DNA of 64,000 nt from the NCBI GenBank assembly GCA_029060305.1, contig JAIDUG010000054.1:164612-228611 (forward strand), read 5' to 3'. This DNA is from Ruminococcus sp. GTDB taxonomy: Bacteria; Bacillota; Clostridia; Oscillospirales; Ruminococcaceae. The position numbers were made by a program, and so were the translations under genes. Shown piece after piece: positions 25,314 to 35,274 of this stretch (positions are counted from its first letter, which is position 1; each line of letters opens with the position of its first letter). Under the pieces are notes generated by a model. The model searched no databases. It was not told the origin of the DNA and saw only the letters and a list, made by a program, of their open reading frames with translations.

Positions 25314-26438
25314 TCAGGTATCGTACTCGTCAAGAAAATGATGAACACCTGTATTATTCTTGTAAGCGATAATCGTATTGAGATTGACGTTTTCAACACT
25401 ACGGAAAATATTCTTTTCAACTTGCGGATTTATTTTTTTTAGGTCTGCTATCAGATTTTTTATTTCCATTCTCTTTGAAACAGAACGTCCGTCAGGTTCG
25501 CAAGTAGTGCAGGTATCAGTGAATTTACATGCACATTGTATAAAATGTAAGTCGTTGTAATCACGCCAGTGTTTTATGTCAGCTTCACGCACAAGGTACA
25601 AAGGACGGATAAGCTCCATACCCTCAAAATTTGTGCTGTGGAGTTTCGGCATCATTGTCTGAACCTGTCCGCCGTAAAGCATACCCATTAAAATTGTTTC
25701 TATAACGTCATCAAAATGATGTCCGAGAGCGATTTTGTTACAACCGAGTTGTTTTGCTTTATTATATAGGTAACCTCTCCTCATTCTTGCACATATATAA
25801 CAGGGATTTTTTTCAATATTGAAAACCGATTCAAAAATGTCCGATTCAAAAATATTTATCGGAATTGACATTGATTCAGCGTTGTTTTTTATGATTTCGA
25901 GGTTTTCCGGACTATAACCAGGATTCATTACAAGAAACTTTACTTCAAATGCGAATTTATCGTGACGTTTCAATTCCTGAAAAAGTTTTGCCATGAGCAT
26001 AGAATCTTTACCGCCGGAAATACAAACTGCTATTCTGTCGTTTGGATTTACTAACTTGTATTCGTTTATCGCTTTCGTAAACTTACACCATATTGATTTC
26101 TTGAATTTTTTCCTGAGACTTTTTTCAACATCTTCTGTAATCTGTCTGTTTTCCATTTTGTTCCTGAGCCATTCAACGTAACCGCCTGTAAGGTTATAAG
26201 CGTCAAGACCTTTTTCGCAGAGACCGTCAGCTACTTCACGGCTTATTATTCCGCTCCTGCAACATATTATCAGTTTTTTGTCGTGAGGGAGTTCAGCAGA
26301 AAATATATCACTATAAGGAATGTTTACCGAATTTTGTATATGTCCGTACTCGAAAGCTGATTCGTCACGTATATCAATTACGATATATTCTGTTTCTGAC
26401 ATATTTCTGAGATTTTCTGTTGTTATTTCTTTTTCCAT
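25314..26438 (-). CDS. Rhodanese fused to a TtcA/TilS-type PP-loop tRNA-thiolation-like protein
   Basis: The 374-residue protein joins an N-terminal rhodanese domain (1-95, active-site loop CCRSGIISR) to a PP-loop ATPase (ISGGKDSMLM near residue 140). A CYIC pair, HHFDD and a later CxxC (CTTC) follow, as in TtcA-like enzymes that use an Fe-S cluster. The fusion suggests that persulfide sulfur from the rhodanese is delivered directly to an adenylated tRNA base. The exact modified nucleoside cannot be read from sequence. Rhodanese-PP-loop fusions occur in clostridia, but the paired layout is informative. Confidence 0.85.
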   Translation of the reverse strand: MEKEITTENLRNMSETEYIVIDIRDESAFEYGHIQNSVNIPYSDIFSAELPHDKKLIICCRSGIISREVADGLCEKGLDAYNLTGGYVEWLRNKMENRQITEDVEKSLRKKFKKSIWCKFTKAINEYKLVNPNDRIAVCISGGKDSMLMAKLFQELKRHDKFAFEVKFLVMNPGYSPENLEIIKNNAESMSIPINIFESDIFESVFNIEKNPCYICARMRRGYLYNKAKQLGCNKIALGHHFDDVIETILMGMLYGGQVQTMMPKLHSTNFEGMELIRPLYLVREADIKHWRDYNDLHFIQCACKFTDTCTTCEPDGRSVSKRMEIKNLIADLKKINPQVEKNIFRSVENVNLNTIIAYKNNTGVHHFLDEYDT

Positions 26439-26453
26439 AAAATCACCTTTCCG

Positions 26454-26486
26454 TAAAAAAAGGGGACGGCTCAGAGAACCGTCCCG
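26454..26486 (-). terminator. Terminator after gap
   Basis: On the minus strand GGGACGG (26485-26479) pairs with CCGTCCC (26469-26463), followed by a run of Us. Confidence 0.88.
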
Positions 26487-26520
26487 CTCTTAATAAACAA
26501 TACTTGTCCGATTAATGAAA

Positions 26521-27558
26521 TCAACCGAGTTCAGCAAAGTACTTGATAGTTCTTACCATCTGTGATGTGTAAGAGTTTTCGTTGTCGTACCATGAAACAA
26601 CCTGTACTTCATAGAGGTCGTCAGAAATCTTAGAAACCATTGTCTGAGTAGCATCGAAAAGTGAACCGTACTTCATGCCGATAACATCAGAAGAAACAAT
26701 CTGGTCTTCATTGTAACCGAAAGAAGCAGAAGCAGCAGCCTTCATAGCAGCGTTGATACCGTCAACAGTAACGTCTGTACCCTTTACAACAGCAGTAAGG
26801 ATTGTTGTAGAACCAGTCGGAACAGGTACTCTCTGTGCAGAACCGATGAGCTTGCCAGCGAGTTCAGGAATTACGAGACCGATAGCCTTAGCAGCACCTG
26901 TTGAGTTGGGAACGATATTAGCAGCACCAGCTCTTGCTCTTCTGAAATCGCCTTTTCTGTGAGGACCGTCGAGAATCATCTGGTCGCCTGTGTAAGCGTG
27001 GATTGTTGACATAATACCACTCTGAATAGGTGCGTAATCGTTGAGAGCCTTAGCCATAGGAGCAAGGCAGTTTGTTGTGCATGAAGCAGCAGAAATAATC
27101 TTGTCCTCAGCTGTGAGAGTGTTTTCATTTACGCTGTAAACGATAGTAGGGAGGTCATTGCCTGCCGGAGCAGAAATAACAACTTTCTTAGCACCTGCAT
27201 CGATATGAGCCTGTGACTTTGCCTTTGATACATAGAAACCTGTACACTCAAGAACTACGTCAACACCGATTTCACCCCAAGGGAGTTCAGCAGCGTTAGC
27301 CTTAGCGTAGATTGTGAGTGTCTTGCCGTCAACAGTGAGTGTGCCTGCTTCATCATCAGCAGTAACAGTGTGGAGATTCTCACCGATTTTACCACAATAA
27401 CCGCCCTGAGCAGTATCATACTTGAGGAGCTGAGCAAGCATTGAAGGCTTTGTAAGGTCATTGATAGCAACTACCTCATAACCCTCAGCATCAAACATCT
27501 GTCTGAATGCAAGACGACCAATACGGCCGAAACCATTAATAGCAACTTTAACTGACAT
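26521..27558 (-). CDS. gap: Glyceraldehyde-3-phosphate dehydrogenase, type I
   Basis: The 345-residue enzyme has the Rossmann motif [13 protein letters not shown], the catalytic SCTTNCLAP (Cys near residue 158), the HAYTGDQ loop, and the C-terminal [12 protein letters not shown]. It converts glyceraldehyde 3-phosphate to 1,3-bisphosphoglycerate with NAD+ in glycolysis. AGGAGG precedes the ATG, and codon use is strongly biased, as expected for a highly expressed gene. It is monocistronic, with its own promoter and terminator. Confidence 0.98.
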   Translation of the reverse strand: MSVKVAINGFGRIGRLAFRQMFDAEGYEVVAINDLTKPSMLAQLLKYDTAQGGYCGKIGENLHTVTADDEAGTLTVDGKTLTIYAKANAAELPWGEIGVDVVLECTGFYVSKAKSQAHIDAGAKKVVISAPAGNDLPTIVYSVNENTLTAEDKIISAASCTTNCLAPMAKALNDYAPIQSGIMSTIHAYTGDQMILDGPHRKGDFRRARAGAANIVPNSTGAAKAIGLVIPELAGKLIGSAQRVPVPTGSTTILTAVVKGTDVTVDGINAAMKAAASASFGYNEDQIVSSDVIGMKYGSLFDATQTMVSKISDDLYEVQVVSWYDNENSYTSQMVRTIKYFAELG

Positions 27559-27591
27559 TGGAAAATTACCTCCTAATTAATTTATGATTAT

Positions 27592-27620
27592 ATTATAACT
27601 CAAACCGGAAAATTTTTCAA
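27592..27620 (-). promoter_or_regulatory. Promoter of gap
   Basis: On the minus strand TTGAAA (27620-27615), 17 bases, TATAAT (27597-27592). Confidence 0.8.
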
Positions 27621-27916
27621 GTGGTTTGACAAAAAAATAACGTTTTTTTAAAAATTATGTACATATATCACAAAAATATACTGTTTTTAGAATCTGATTT
27701 GTTATATTTTTATATATCAAAGATATTTCATATTCGTCTGTCAGGGCATAAATATTGAAAGAGACGAATTGTCGGGAAATATCAATAATATTTATTTCCG
27801 ATATATCTTTTATGGAAAGTATAAAATTCCCTGAATACAAATAACGCTTTCTGAATTGTCGACATCATTCAGAAAAAATTTTAGGAATATTAAACATAAT
27901 TTTTATCAGGTTTTTG
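27621..27916. other. AT-rich intergenic region between gap and the CYTH gene
   Basis: I see no convincing gene. A dyad TTTCTGAAT/ATTCAGAAA (27849-27877) and several short AT-rich palindromes are present. A 61-codon minus ORF (27655-27840) lacks a ribosome binding site. Confidence 0.4.
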
Positions 27917-27945
27917 TTGACAATAATCAAAAAAGATTGTATAAT
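27917..27945 (+). promoter_or_regulatory. Promoter of the CYTH-phoH-ybeY-era-recO run
   Basis: TTGACA (27917-27922), 17 bases, TATAAT (27940-27945). Confidence 0.8.
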
Positions 27946-28009
27946 ATACTTGACAGTGAATTTCTGCTGTTTATTTGACAGAATATATTTTTAATTATGG
28001 AGAAAAATT

Positions 28010-28510
28010 ATGGGCAAAGGATTGGAAATTGAAAGAAAATTTCTTGTAAGGATTCCTGATTTTGAAAATCTTGATGTCAGAAGAAAACTTACTATTTTAC
28101 AGACTTATCTGAATGACGGTGAAAACGGTATTCAACGCAGGGTACGTCGTATATCTGAAAACGGAAATATTCACTACATCTATACGGAAAAACTTTTTTT
28201 AACAGCGATTACACGTCAGGAAATGGAATACGAAATTGACGAAAATGAATATAACCGTCTTATTGTTTATGCACGTAAGGATTACAAACCTATTAATAAA
28301 ACAAGATATTGTTTTGATTATTCCGGTCAGCTTTTTGAAATTGATGTTTATCCGTTTTCGGACAGGCTGGCTATTATGGAAATTGAACTCGCTTCCGAAA
28401 CGCAGGAGATTATTTTTCCGGACAATGTTGATGTGGTAATGGAAGTAACAGGAAATCACGGTTATTCAAATTCTTCTCTTGCAAACGCCGGAGCTTTTCC
28501 GGAAATCTAA
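28010..28510 (+). CDS. CYTH domain protein (triphosphate tunnel metalloenzyme)
   Basis: The 166-residue protein begins with the CYTH signature LEIERKFLV (ExExK pattern) and continues with the alternating charged strands of the tunnel fold (QRRVRRI, EMEYEID, KTRYCFDYSGQLFEIDVY, LAIMEIEL). Family members hydrolyse inorganic triphosphate or nucleoside triphosphates with Mg2+ or Mn2+; the substrate is not predictable. It leads a run of closely packed housekeeping genes with a 21-base gap to phoH. Confidence 0.9.
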   Translation: MGKGLEIERKFLVRIPDFENLDVRRKLTILQTYLNDGENGIQRRVRRISENGNIHYIYTEKLFLTAITRQEMEYEIDENEYNRLIVYARKDYKPINKTRYCFDYSGQLFEIDVYPFSDRLAIMEIELASETQEIIFPDNVDVVMEVTGNHGYSNSSLANAGAFPEI

Positions 28511-28531
28511 AATCAGAAACGGAGGTTTTAT

Positions 28532-29503
28532 ATGGCAGAAAAAATTATTCCTGTTGAAAGTCAGGAACAGCTTGCAGAACTGTTCGGACAGCTTGACGGA
28601 AATATTACTCGTATTCAGAAAGAATACAGCGTAAGCATTGTAAGCCGTGACGGTGTTATAAAAATTATAGGTGACGAAAAAAATGTTTCTGAAGCTGAAA
28701 AAGCAGTCAGAATCCTTATCAGAATGTCTGGCAGAGGACAGACCCTCAGCGAGCAGACTGTACGTTACGTCACTTCTATGGTGACGGATGGTGTTTCCGA
28801 ACAGTTAGAGGAACTCAAAGGCGACGGAATATGTCTCACATCGTCGGGAAAAATTCTCAGGGCAAGAACAGTCGGACAGAAACGTTATGTTGATATGATA
28901 AAGGAGAATACTATCGTTCTTGGCGTAGGTCCTGCCGGTACTGGAAAAACTTATCTTGCCGTTGCAATGGCTGTAAAGGCTTTCCGTGAACGTAAGGTGC
29001 GGAAAATAATTCTCACACGTCCGGCGGTAGAAGCAGGCGAAAAACTGGGATTTCTTCCTGGTGATATGCAGGACAAGGTTGACCCTTATCTCAGACCGCT
29101 TTATGATGCTTTGTTTGATATGTTCGGAGCTGAAAGTTTTGCACGTTACATGGAAAAGGGTATTATAGAAGTTGCACCGCTTGCATATATGCGAGGACGT
29201 ACACTTGACGAAGCGTTTATAATTCTTGACGAAGCACAGAACACGACTTCCGAACAGATTAAAATGTTTCTTACCCGTCTCGGAAACGAAAGCCGTATGG
29301 TTATTACAGGTGATATAACTCAGATTGATTTGCCGGATACAAAAAAATCCGGTCTTGTTGAGGCTGTAAAGGTTTTACAGGGTATAGAAGATATTGCAAT
29401 ACACAGGTTTACAGAAAAAGATGTGGTACGCCATAAACTTGTACAGGATATTATAAAGGCGTACGAAAAGTACAACGAAGGGAGATTTAAAAATTATGGC
29501 TAA
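28532..29503 (+). CDS. PhoH family ATPase
   Basis: A 323-residue protein with an N-terminal KH-like segment and a P-loop domain: Walker A GPAGTGKTYLAV, LTRPAVEAGEKLGFLPGD, Walker B FIILDEAQNTT and the sensor ITGDITQIDLP. PhoH-like proteins are putative RNA-acting ATPases, usually encoded next to ybeY, as here. GGAGG precedes the start. Its stop overlaps the ybeY start by eight bases. Confidence 0.95.
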   Translation: MAEKIIPVESQEQLAELFGQLDGNITRIQKEYSVSIVSRDGVIKIIGDEKNVSEAEKAVRILIRMSGRGQTLSEQTVRYVTSMVTDGVSEQLEELKGDGICLTSSGKILRARTVGQKRYVDMIKENTIVLGVGPAGTGKTYLAVAMAVKAFRERKVRKIILTRPAVEAGEKLGFLPGDMQDKVDPYLRPLYDALFDMFGAESFARYMEKGIIEVAPLAYMRGRTLDEAFIILDEAQNTTSEQIKMFLTRLGNESRMVITGDITQIDLPDTKKSGLVEAVKVLQGIEDIAIHRFTEKDVVRHKLVQDIIKAYEKYNEGRFKNYG

Positions 29504-30008
29504 ATTAAAGGTTTATGTAAAGAATAATCAGACAGAGGTGAAAGTGCCCGTAGGTATCAGACTTCTTATCAGAAGATGTTGTCAGGCGGTACTTGCTACC
29601 GAAAAATTCGGCAGGGATGCAGAAGTAAGCGTTTCATTTGTAAGCAACGAGGAAATCAAAAACCTCAACAACATCTATCGCAACAAGGACAGTGTTACAG
29701 ATGTACTTTCTTTCCCGCTTACAAGCGAGGACGGTACTGTTGAACTCAATCCCGAAACAGGTGCGGTACAGCTTGGGGACGTTGTTATTTCCCTCGAAAC
29801 TGCTGTTAAACAGGCACAGAATTACGGTCACTCACTGGAGCGTGAAGTCGGATTCCTGACCGTACACTCAATGTTGCACCTGCTCGGTTATGACCACGAA
29901 ACCAGTCAGCTTGACCAGAGAATAATGCGTGAAAAAGAAGAATCAGTACTCGAAAAACTCGGTATTTCAAGAGATGCTACTTTCATAGTGCAGGAGGACA
30001 ATGATTAA
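29496..30008 (+). CDS. ybeY: Endoribonuclease YbeY (16S rRNA maturation)
   Basis: A 170-residue metalloprotein with the VTDVLSFP motif and the zinc signature HSMLHLLGYDHE (three His). YbeY takes part in 16S rRNA 3'-end processing and ribosome quality control. It overlaps both neighbours: eight bases with phoH and one base with era (TAATG). The order phoH-ybeY-era is conserved across Firmicutes. Confidence 0.96.
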   Translation: MAKLKVYVKNNQTEVKVPVGIRLLIRRCCQAVLATEKFGRDAEVSVSFVSNEEIKNLNNIYRNKDSVTDVLSFPLTSEDGTVELNPETGAVQLGDVVISLETAVKQAQNYGHSLEREVGFLTVHSMLHLLGYDHETSQLDQRIMREKEESVLEKLGISRDATFIVQEDND

Positions 30009-30901
30009 TGTCAAGGACTGCTTTTATAACGATTGCCGGACGTACAAATGCCGGTAAATCATCATTGCTTAACGCAATAGTCGGCGAAAAAATAGCTTCC
30101 GTAAGCAACAAACCGCAGACTACACGTACACGTATTACTGGAATAAGAAATATTGACGACGTACAGCTTGTTTTTTTCGATACCCCTGGACTGCACAAGC
30201 CTGTCAACAAACTCAGCGAACATATGATTAATACTGTAAGAGAATCAGTAAGCGATATTGACGCTGTATTGTTTGTAATGGACTGCACAAAAAAAATAAA
30301 TGAACAGGAAATGAATTTACTTCATTCTCTCAATACTTCAAAAATGCCTGTAATACTGGTTCTGAACAAGATTGATTTGCTGAAAAATATGGACGAACTT
30401 GCACCCGTCATATCATCACTTACGGAAAAGATAGATTTTCAGGCAGTAATTCCTGTAAGCGTTACTCAGGGAAACGGCGTTGATATAGTTATTGACGAAA
30501 TAGTAAACCTTTCCGAAGAATCTGTACATTTCTTTCCGGACGATATGATTACAGACCAACCTGAAAAAGTCCTTGCTGGTGAGATGATAAGGGAAAAACT
30601 TCTCATGCTCCTCAAAGATGAAGTACCTCACGGAATAGCAGTAGGCGTTGAACAGATGATTGAACGTGACGATAAGGATATACTTGATATTTCCGCTGTC
30701 ATATACTGTGAAAAGGAATCTCACAAGGGAATCATTATCGGAAAAGGCGGTGCTATGCTGAAAAAGGCTTCCACTATGGCGAGAATCGAACTTGAAGATT
30801 TTTTCCAGATAAAAGTCAACCTGAAATGTTGGGTAAAAGTCAAGGAAGACTGGCGTAACCGTGAAAACCTGATAAGAAGTTTCGGTCTTTCTGAAAAATG
30901 A
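30008..30901 (+). CDS. era: GTPase Era
   Basis: The 297-residue GTPase has G1 GRTNAGKSS (a slight variant of GRPNVGKS), G3 DTPGLHKP, G4 NKID and a C-terminal KH domain (GIIIGKGGAMLKKAS). Era binds the 3' end of 16S rRNA and couples ribosome assembly to growth. It is translationally coupled to ybeY, and its stop overlaps the recO start by four bases. Confidence 0.97.
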   Translation: MSRTAFITIAGRTNAGKSSLLNAIVGEKIASVSNKPQTTRTRITGIRNIDDVQLVFFDTPGLHKPVNKLSEHMINTVRESVSDIDAVLFVMDCTKKINEQEMNLLHSLNTSKMPVILVLNKIDLLKNMDELAPVISSLTEKIDFQAVIPVSVTQGNGVDIVIDEIVNLSEESVHFFPDDMITDQPEKVLAGEMIREKLLMLLKDEVPHGIAVGVEQMIERDDKDILDISAVIYCEKESHKGIIIGKGGAMLKKASTMARIELEDFFQIKVNLKCWVKVKEDWRNRENLIRSFGLSEK

Positions 30902-31635
30902 TAACGGTTAAAGGAATCGTTTTACGAGAATACGCCGTCGGTGAAAACGGAAAATTTATTGATATTCTCACACAGGAAAACGGCGTTATTTCGCTTACAG
31001 TACGTGGTGCAAGAAAAATTAACGGTAAGTCCGGAAGCTCCACTCAGCTTTTTGCGTATTCTGAATTTTGTTACAGCGAAAACGGCGATTATCGTATTCT
31101 CAACAGTTCAGAACCTATAAGAATTTTCTATAAACTCCGCAACTCCCTGACGAAAATTTCACTCGCAAGCTATTTTTCAGAAGTTGTAAGATTCTGTGCA
31201 GAACCTCAGCCGGATAATGATATACTCCGGCTTTTTCTGAATACACTTCACTTCCTTGAAAATGATTTGCGTGACGAAAAAATGTTAAAGGCAATATTTG
31301 AGTTACGTCTGATGTCTGAAATAGGTTTTATGCCGGACGTTACAATATGTCAGAAGTGCGGAGCTTTTGAACCACACGAACTTTTTTTCAGTATTCGTGA
31401 AAGCTGTTTTTACTGTAAAGACTGTTTCAGCGAAAATCCTGACGAATGGTACAGGATAAATATTTCAGTCCTCAGTGCAATGCGACATATACTTCTCACG
31501 GATTTCAACAGACTTTACAATTTCAGAACTTCCGAAAATACTATGAACACTCTTTCAGATGTTGCTGAAAAATATCTTCTTTTCCGTCTTGAAAGAAACT
31601 TCCGGACTCTCAGCTTTTATAAATCACTGAAATAA
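30898..31635 (+). CDS. recO: DNA repair protein RecO
   Basis: A 245-residue protein with the RecO OB-fold start (TVKGIVLREYAVGENGKFIDILTQENG), a helical middle, and a zinc finger (CQKCGAFE...CYCKDC). RecO loads RecA onto SSB-coated DNA in the RecFOR pathway. Its ATGA start overlaps era. mutS2 follows after 25 bases. Confidence 0.95.
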   Translation: MITVKGIVLREYAVGENGKFIDILTQENGVISLTVRGARKINGKSGSSTQLFAYSEFCYSENGDYRILNSSEPIRIFYKLRNSLTKISLASYFSEVVRFCAEPQPDNDILRLFLNTLHFLENDLRDEKMLKAIFELRLMSEIGFMPDVTICQKCGAFEPHELFFSIRESCFYCKDCFSENPDEWYRINISVLSAMRHILLTDFNRLYNFRTSENTMNTLSDVAEKYLLFRLERNFRTLSFYKSLK

Positions 31636-31660
31636 ACATTTAAAATCAAAGGTAAAATTT

Positions 31661-34042
31661 ATGAATAAATATCTCAGAACACTTGAACTTGACAAAATTC
31701 TTGAAATGCTTGCCGACCTCACTTCAAATGAAGAAACAAGGCGTATGGCACTTGCAGTACGACCGGATAATGATTTGGAGCGTGTGCGTTATGAATGTCT
31801 GAAAACATATCAGGCATTCAATCTGTCTGTACAGTTTGGAACACCACCTTTCAGCAGTTTCAGGAATATAACAACAGTTGCTAACCGTGCAAAGTCCGGA
31901 GCGATTATATCATTGCGTGACCTGCTTGATATTGCTGGTATGTTGAGACAGATAAAAAGTCTTTCAGAATGGTACAGTCATTGCGAAAACGTTGAAACAG
32001 AACTCAGTTATTTGTTTTCAAGACTTGCTCCTAACAATTGGTTACTTGAAAAACTGGAACGTTCCATTATATCAGAAAACGAAATTTCAGATTCAGCCAG
32101 TCCGGAACTTTCTGCAATCCGCAGGAAGATAAACCGTGCAGGTATGCAATTGAGGGAAACTCTCGACAAGATGATTAGAAACAAGACTACTCAGCAGTAT
32201 TTGCAGGAAAACTCCGTTACTATCCGTGACGGACGTTTTGTACTGCCGGTGAAGTCCGAATATCGTGGACAGGTAAACGGTCTTATTCACGATACGTCGG
32301 CAACAGGTCAGACGATTTTTATTGAACCTATGGCGATAGTTGAGGCAAATAACGATATACGTATTCTTGAAGGCAAGGAACAGGAAGAAATTGAACGCAT
32401 TATACAGGAACTTTGCAGAGAATGCGGTGACTATGCTGACGTTCTTTGCGAAAACTACAGAATATGCACTGAACTGAACCTTTATTTTGCGAAATCTTCA
32501 CTTGCTACTAAATTAAACTGTTCACTTCCCGAAATCACTGACGACGGAAAAATGAATCTCAAAAAAGCACGTCACCCACTTATTGACCGCAAAAAAGCAG
32601 TACCAATAAATGTAACTCTTGGTGATGAATATAGTACGCTTATAATAACAGGTCCTAATACAGGCGGTAAAACCGTGGCACTTAAAACGGCAGGACTTCT
32701 CAGTGCAATGACTATGTGCGGACTTCTGATACCTGTCGCTGACGGAAGTAGTATTTCGGTTTTTGAGCATATACTTGCTGACATTGGTGACAGTCAGAGC
32801 ATTGAACAGAATCTCTCTACATTTTCCGCACACACGAACAAGGTTATTGAAATAATCAATACTGCTGACGAAAAATCACTTGTTCTGCTTGACGAACTCG
32901 GTTCAGGTACAGACCCCGTTGAAGGAGCAGGACTTGCAGTTGCTGTAATAAAACGTCTTATGTCGTCAGGTGCGAAAACAATGGTTACAACGCACTATCA
33001 GGAACTTAAACTATTTGCAATAAACAGTCCGGACGTTGAAAACGCTTCTTGCGAATTTGATATTGAAACACTCCGTCCGACTTATCGTTTAATAGTAGGG
33101 TCTGTCGGAAAATCAAACGCTTTTGCGATTTCTGAAAGTCTCGGTATGCCGTCGGATATAATAGAGGACGCAAAGTCTCAGGTAAGCGAAGCAGACAGTC
33201 GGCTTGAAGACGTTATCGGAAAACTTGAAGCCACACGTATGGAACTTGAAAAGCAGAAAGAAGAAATTGAACGTCTGAGGGCTGATATTTCCGAACATGA
33301 AAGGGTATTGCGTGAAGAACGTGAGGCTCTTGAAAAAGCAAAAGCGGAAGAACTTGAAAAAGCACGTCTGAGAGCAATGACAATCATTGAACAGACAAAA
33401 GCAGAATCAAATGAACTTATCACGGAACTTGAAAAACTTAAAAAGGAAAAGGACAGAAAAGATTTCGGCGAAAGTGTTTCCGGCGCAAAGTCGAGGTCTA
33501 AACAGAGTTTCAACAAGATGTACGATACCGCAAACCCTCTTGACAGACGTGACCTTAATGCTGGTTATGTACTTCCCCGAAAACTCAGACGTGGCGATAC
33601 TGTTTACGTTGTTGACCTGCAAAGAAAAGGCATTGTTTCCGGCGACCCTGACGGTAGTGAATTTGTATTTGTACAAATGGGCGTGATGAAAACTAAAATG
33701 AATATTTCACGCCTGAGACTTGAAGAACCCGAAAAAGTCACATATAAGAACAAGTCCACACGCAGAACAGGAAAAGTCGGCGTAAAAGTTGAAAGACGTG
33801 GCAGTATGGAACTTGATATTCGTGGCTGTGCGTGCGATGACGGAGTTTATCAGCTTGACGCTTTTATTGACAGGGCTGTAATGTCCAATATCTCAACGGT
33901 TACAATCATTCACGGAAAGGGAACAGGTCTTTTAAGAAAGGCAGTCCACACAAGACTGAAATCTCACCCGTCCGTGAAAAATTTCCGACTGGGAGTTTTC
34001 GGCGAGGGCGAGGACGGTGTTACAATCGCTGAACTGAAATAA
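31661..34042 (+). CDS. mutS2: Endonuclease MutS2
   Basis: A 793-residue protein with MutS core and ATPase domains (Walker A GPNTGGKTVALKT, Walker B LVLLDELGSGTDP), a long coiled coil (about 515-640), a KOW-like linker and a C-terminal Smr nuclease domain (LDIRGCACDDG, HGKGTGLLR). MutS2 acts on branched DNA and, in some Firmicutes, on collided ribosomes. Length and domain order are standard. Confidence 0.97.
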   Translation: MNKYLRTLELDKILEMLADLTSNEETRRMALAVRPDNDLERVRYECLKTYQAFNLSVQFGTPPFSSFRNITTVANRAKSGAIISLRDLLDIAGMLRQIKSLSEWYSHCENVETELSYLFSRLAPNNWLLEKLERSIISENEISDSASPELSAIRRKINRAGMQLRETLDKMIRNKTTQQYLQENSVTIRDGRFVLPVKSEYRGQVNGLIHDTSATGQTIFIEPMAIVEANNDIRILEGKEQEEIERIIQELCRECGDYADVLCENYRICTELNLYFAKSSLATKLNCSLPEITDDGKMNLKKARHPLIDRKKAVPINVTLGDEYSTLIITGPNTGGKTVALKTAGLLSAMTMCGLLIPVADGSSISVFEHILADIGDSQSIEQNLSTFSAHTNKVIEIINTADEKSLVLLDELGSGTDPVEGAGLAVAVIKRLMSSGAKTMVTTHYQELKLFAINSPDVENASCEFDIETLRPTYRLIVGSVGKSNAFAISESLGMPSDIIEDAKSQVSEADSRLEDVIGKLEATRMELEKQKEEIERLRADISEHERVLREEREALEKAKAEELEKARLRAMTIIEQTKAESNELITELEKLKKEKDRKDFGESVSGAKSRSKQSFNKMYDTANPLDRRDLNAGYVLPRKLRRGDTVYVVDLQRKGIVSGDPDGSEFVFVQMGVMKTKMNISRLRLEEPEKVTYKNKSTRRTGKVGVKVERRGSMELDIRGCACDDGVYQLDAFIDRAVMSNISTVTIIHGKGTGLLRKAVHTRLKSHPSVKNFRLGVFGEGEDGVTIAELK

Positions 34043-34054
34043 TATGGTGATATT

Positions 34055-35209
34055 ATGGGTATACAATTTAATAAAAATCGTTGCAGACAACCTCAGATAT
34101 ATTTTCGTAAAAACAAAAAATATTTTCGAGACCCTATAAGAAATAAATTAGTACACGTTACGCCGGAGGAAATTATAAGACAAAAAGTATTGAAAACCCT
34201 GATTGAAAATGGTATTCCGGATAATATGATAAGTGTTGAAGAATGCCTGTCAAATTACGGCGTTGACAGTAAGAAAAGAGCAGATATTATAATAAATTAT
34301 TCTTCAGGAAACAATATATATCCTCTTGCTGTTATTGAATGTAAAGCGTTCAGAGTGAAGCACTGTGATGAATATCTGGAGCAGGTGTTTATATATGCTG
34401 ACTTTATAGGGGCGGATTATGTTGTGATGACAAATGGTGAGGAAAATTTTTATTTTCATTATAATCAGGATATAAATAAATATGAAAGTATAATTGATTT
34501 GCCGTATTATGAAGATATGCTTTCCGATAAATATATTACAAAAGTTCCTGAACGTATTCCGTTCAAATGTCTTGAAAATAGAGGTATTAATTACTATGTT
34601 GGTACTGATATAGGAAAGTCAACTTCTCCTGATTTGCAAATAACAATGATAAATTTACTGGAATGTCTTTTAGATACAAAATATAATCTTCCAGCTCGAA
34701 AATACAGATGTTTCAGAATTATTAAAGATATGGGCGTAAGTATACATTCATATGAAAGAGAATGTGAAAATTTGTACAGGTCTTTTTTGGTTGAATTTGA
34801 AGAAAAAGAACAGACTGTATCAATAGGAATATCAAAATATTATACAAAATTAAAATCGAATATTCATAAAACTGTAATTAATGTTGCGATTGATAATGAA
34901 AATATTTCACACCATGCTTTGCAGTTAGTTGTTGATGATAATTTGTATATGATAAATAATACTGTTAAATTCTTTCATATTAATAATATTACAACGCAAA
35001 AAGAAAATGAAGAAAAATTAAAGTTTTTCATAAAAAATGATTGTCCGAATATTCTGGAAAACAACAATATAATATATTTAGGTGAACTAAAAAACAACAG
35101 ATTATGGAATATTTCTGACAATGATGTTGTTGAATTGATAGAAAATCTCATATCCTATGTTTTAGTAAGGGAAAAGTACAGAAATTATTGTAAATTAAAG
35201 AAAATATGA
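34055..35209 (+). CDS. Orphan protein with a type I restriction HsdR N-terminal-like nuclease fold
   Basis: The 384-residue protein carries the HsdR_N_2-type segment: HVTPEEIIRQKVLKTLIEN, then the PD-(D/E)xK pattern with D77 and E95-x-K97 in VIECKAF, then an EQVFIYADFIGADYVVMTNG strand. The C-terminal 240 residues are unfamiliar. No hsdM or hsdS lies nearby, so it is not a standard restriction enzyme. Nuclease activity is possible but unproven. Codon use is more AT-rich than mutS2 just upstream (12-base gap), suggesting later acquisition. Confidence 0.65.
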   Translation: MGIQFNKNRCRQPQIYFRKNKKYFRDPIRNKLVHVTPEEIIRQKVLKTLIENGIPDNMISVEECLSNYGVDSKKRADIIINYSSGNNIYPLAVIECKAFRVKHCDEYLEQVFIYADFIGADYVVMTNGEENFYFHYNQDINKYESIIDLPYYEDMLSDKYITKVPERIPFKCLENRGINYYVGTDIGKSTSPDLQITMINLLECLLDTKYNLPARKYRCFRIIKDMGVSIHSYERECENLYRSFLVEFEEKEQTVSIGISKYYTKLKSNIHKTVINVAIDNENISHHALQLVVDDNLYMINNTVKFFHINNITTQKENEEKLKFFIKNDCPNILENNNIIYLGELKNNRLWNISDNDVVELIENLISYVLVREKYRNYCKLKKI

Positions 35210-35239
35210 ATCATTACAAAAAAATTTTTCAGTTAACTC

Positions 35240-35268
35240 TTGACAAATTTAATAAAATATGATAGAAT
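35240..35268 (+). promoter_or_regulatory. Promoter of the polyamine operon
   Basis: TTGACA (35240-35245), 17 bases, TAGAAT (35263-35268); predicted start near 35275, some 300 bases ahead of speD. Confidence 0.75.
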
Positions 35269-35274
35269 GATACA

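Noticed and set aside
27655-27840. 61-codon minus-strand ORF in the gap-CYTH intergenic region
   Set aside because: There is no ribosome binding site, no promoter positioned for it, and an AT-driven composition (Ile/Tyr/Asn-rich); it is probably a chance frame.
34055-35209. Type I restriction-modification locus
   Set aside because: Only an HsdR N-terminal-like domain is present; no helicase motor, hsdM or hsdS.
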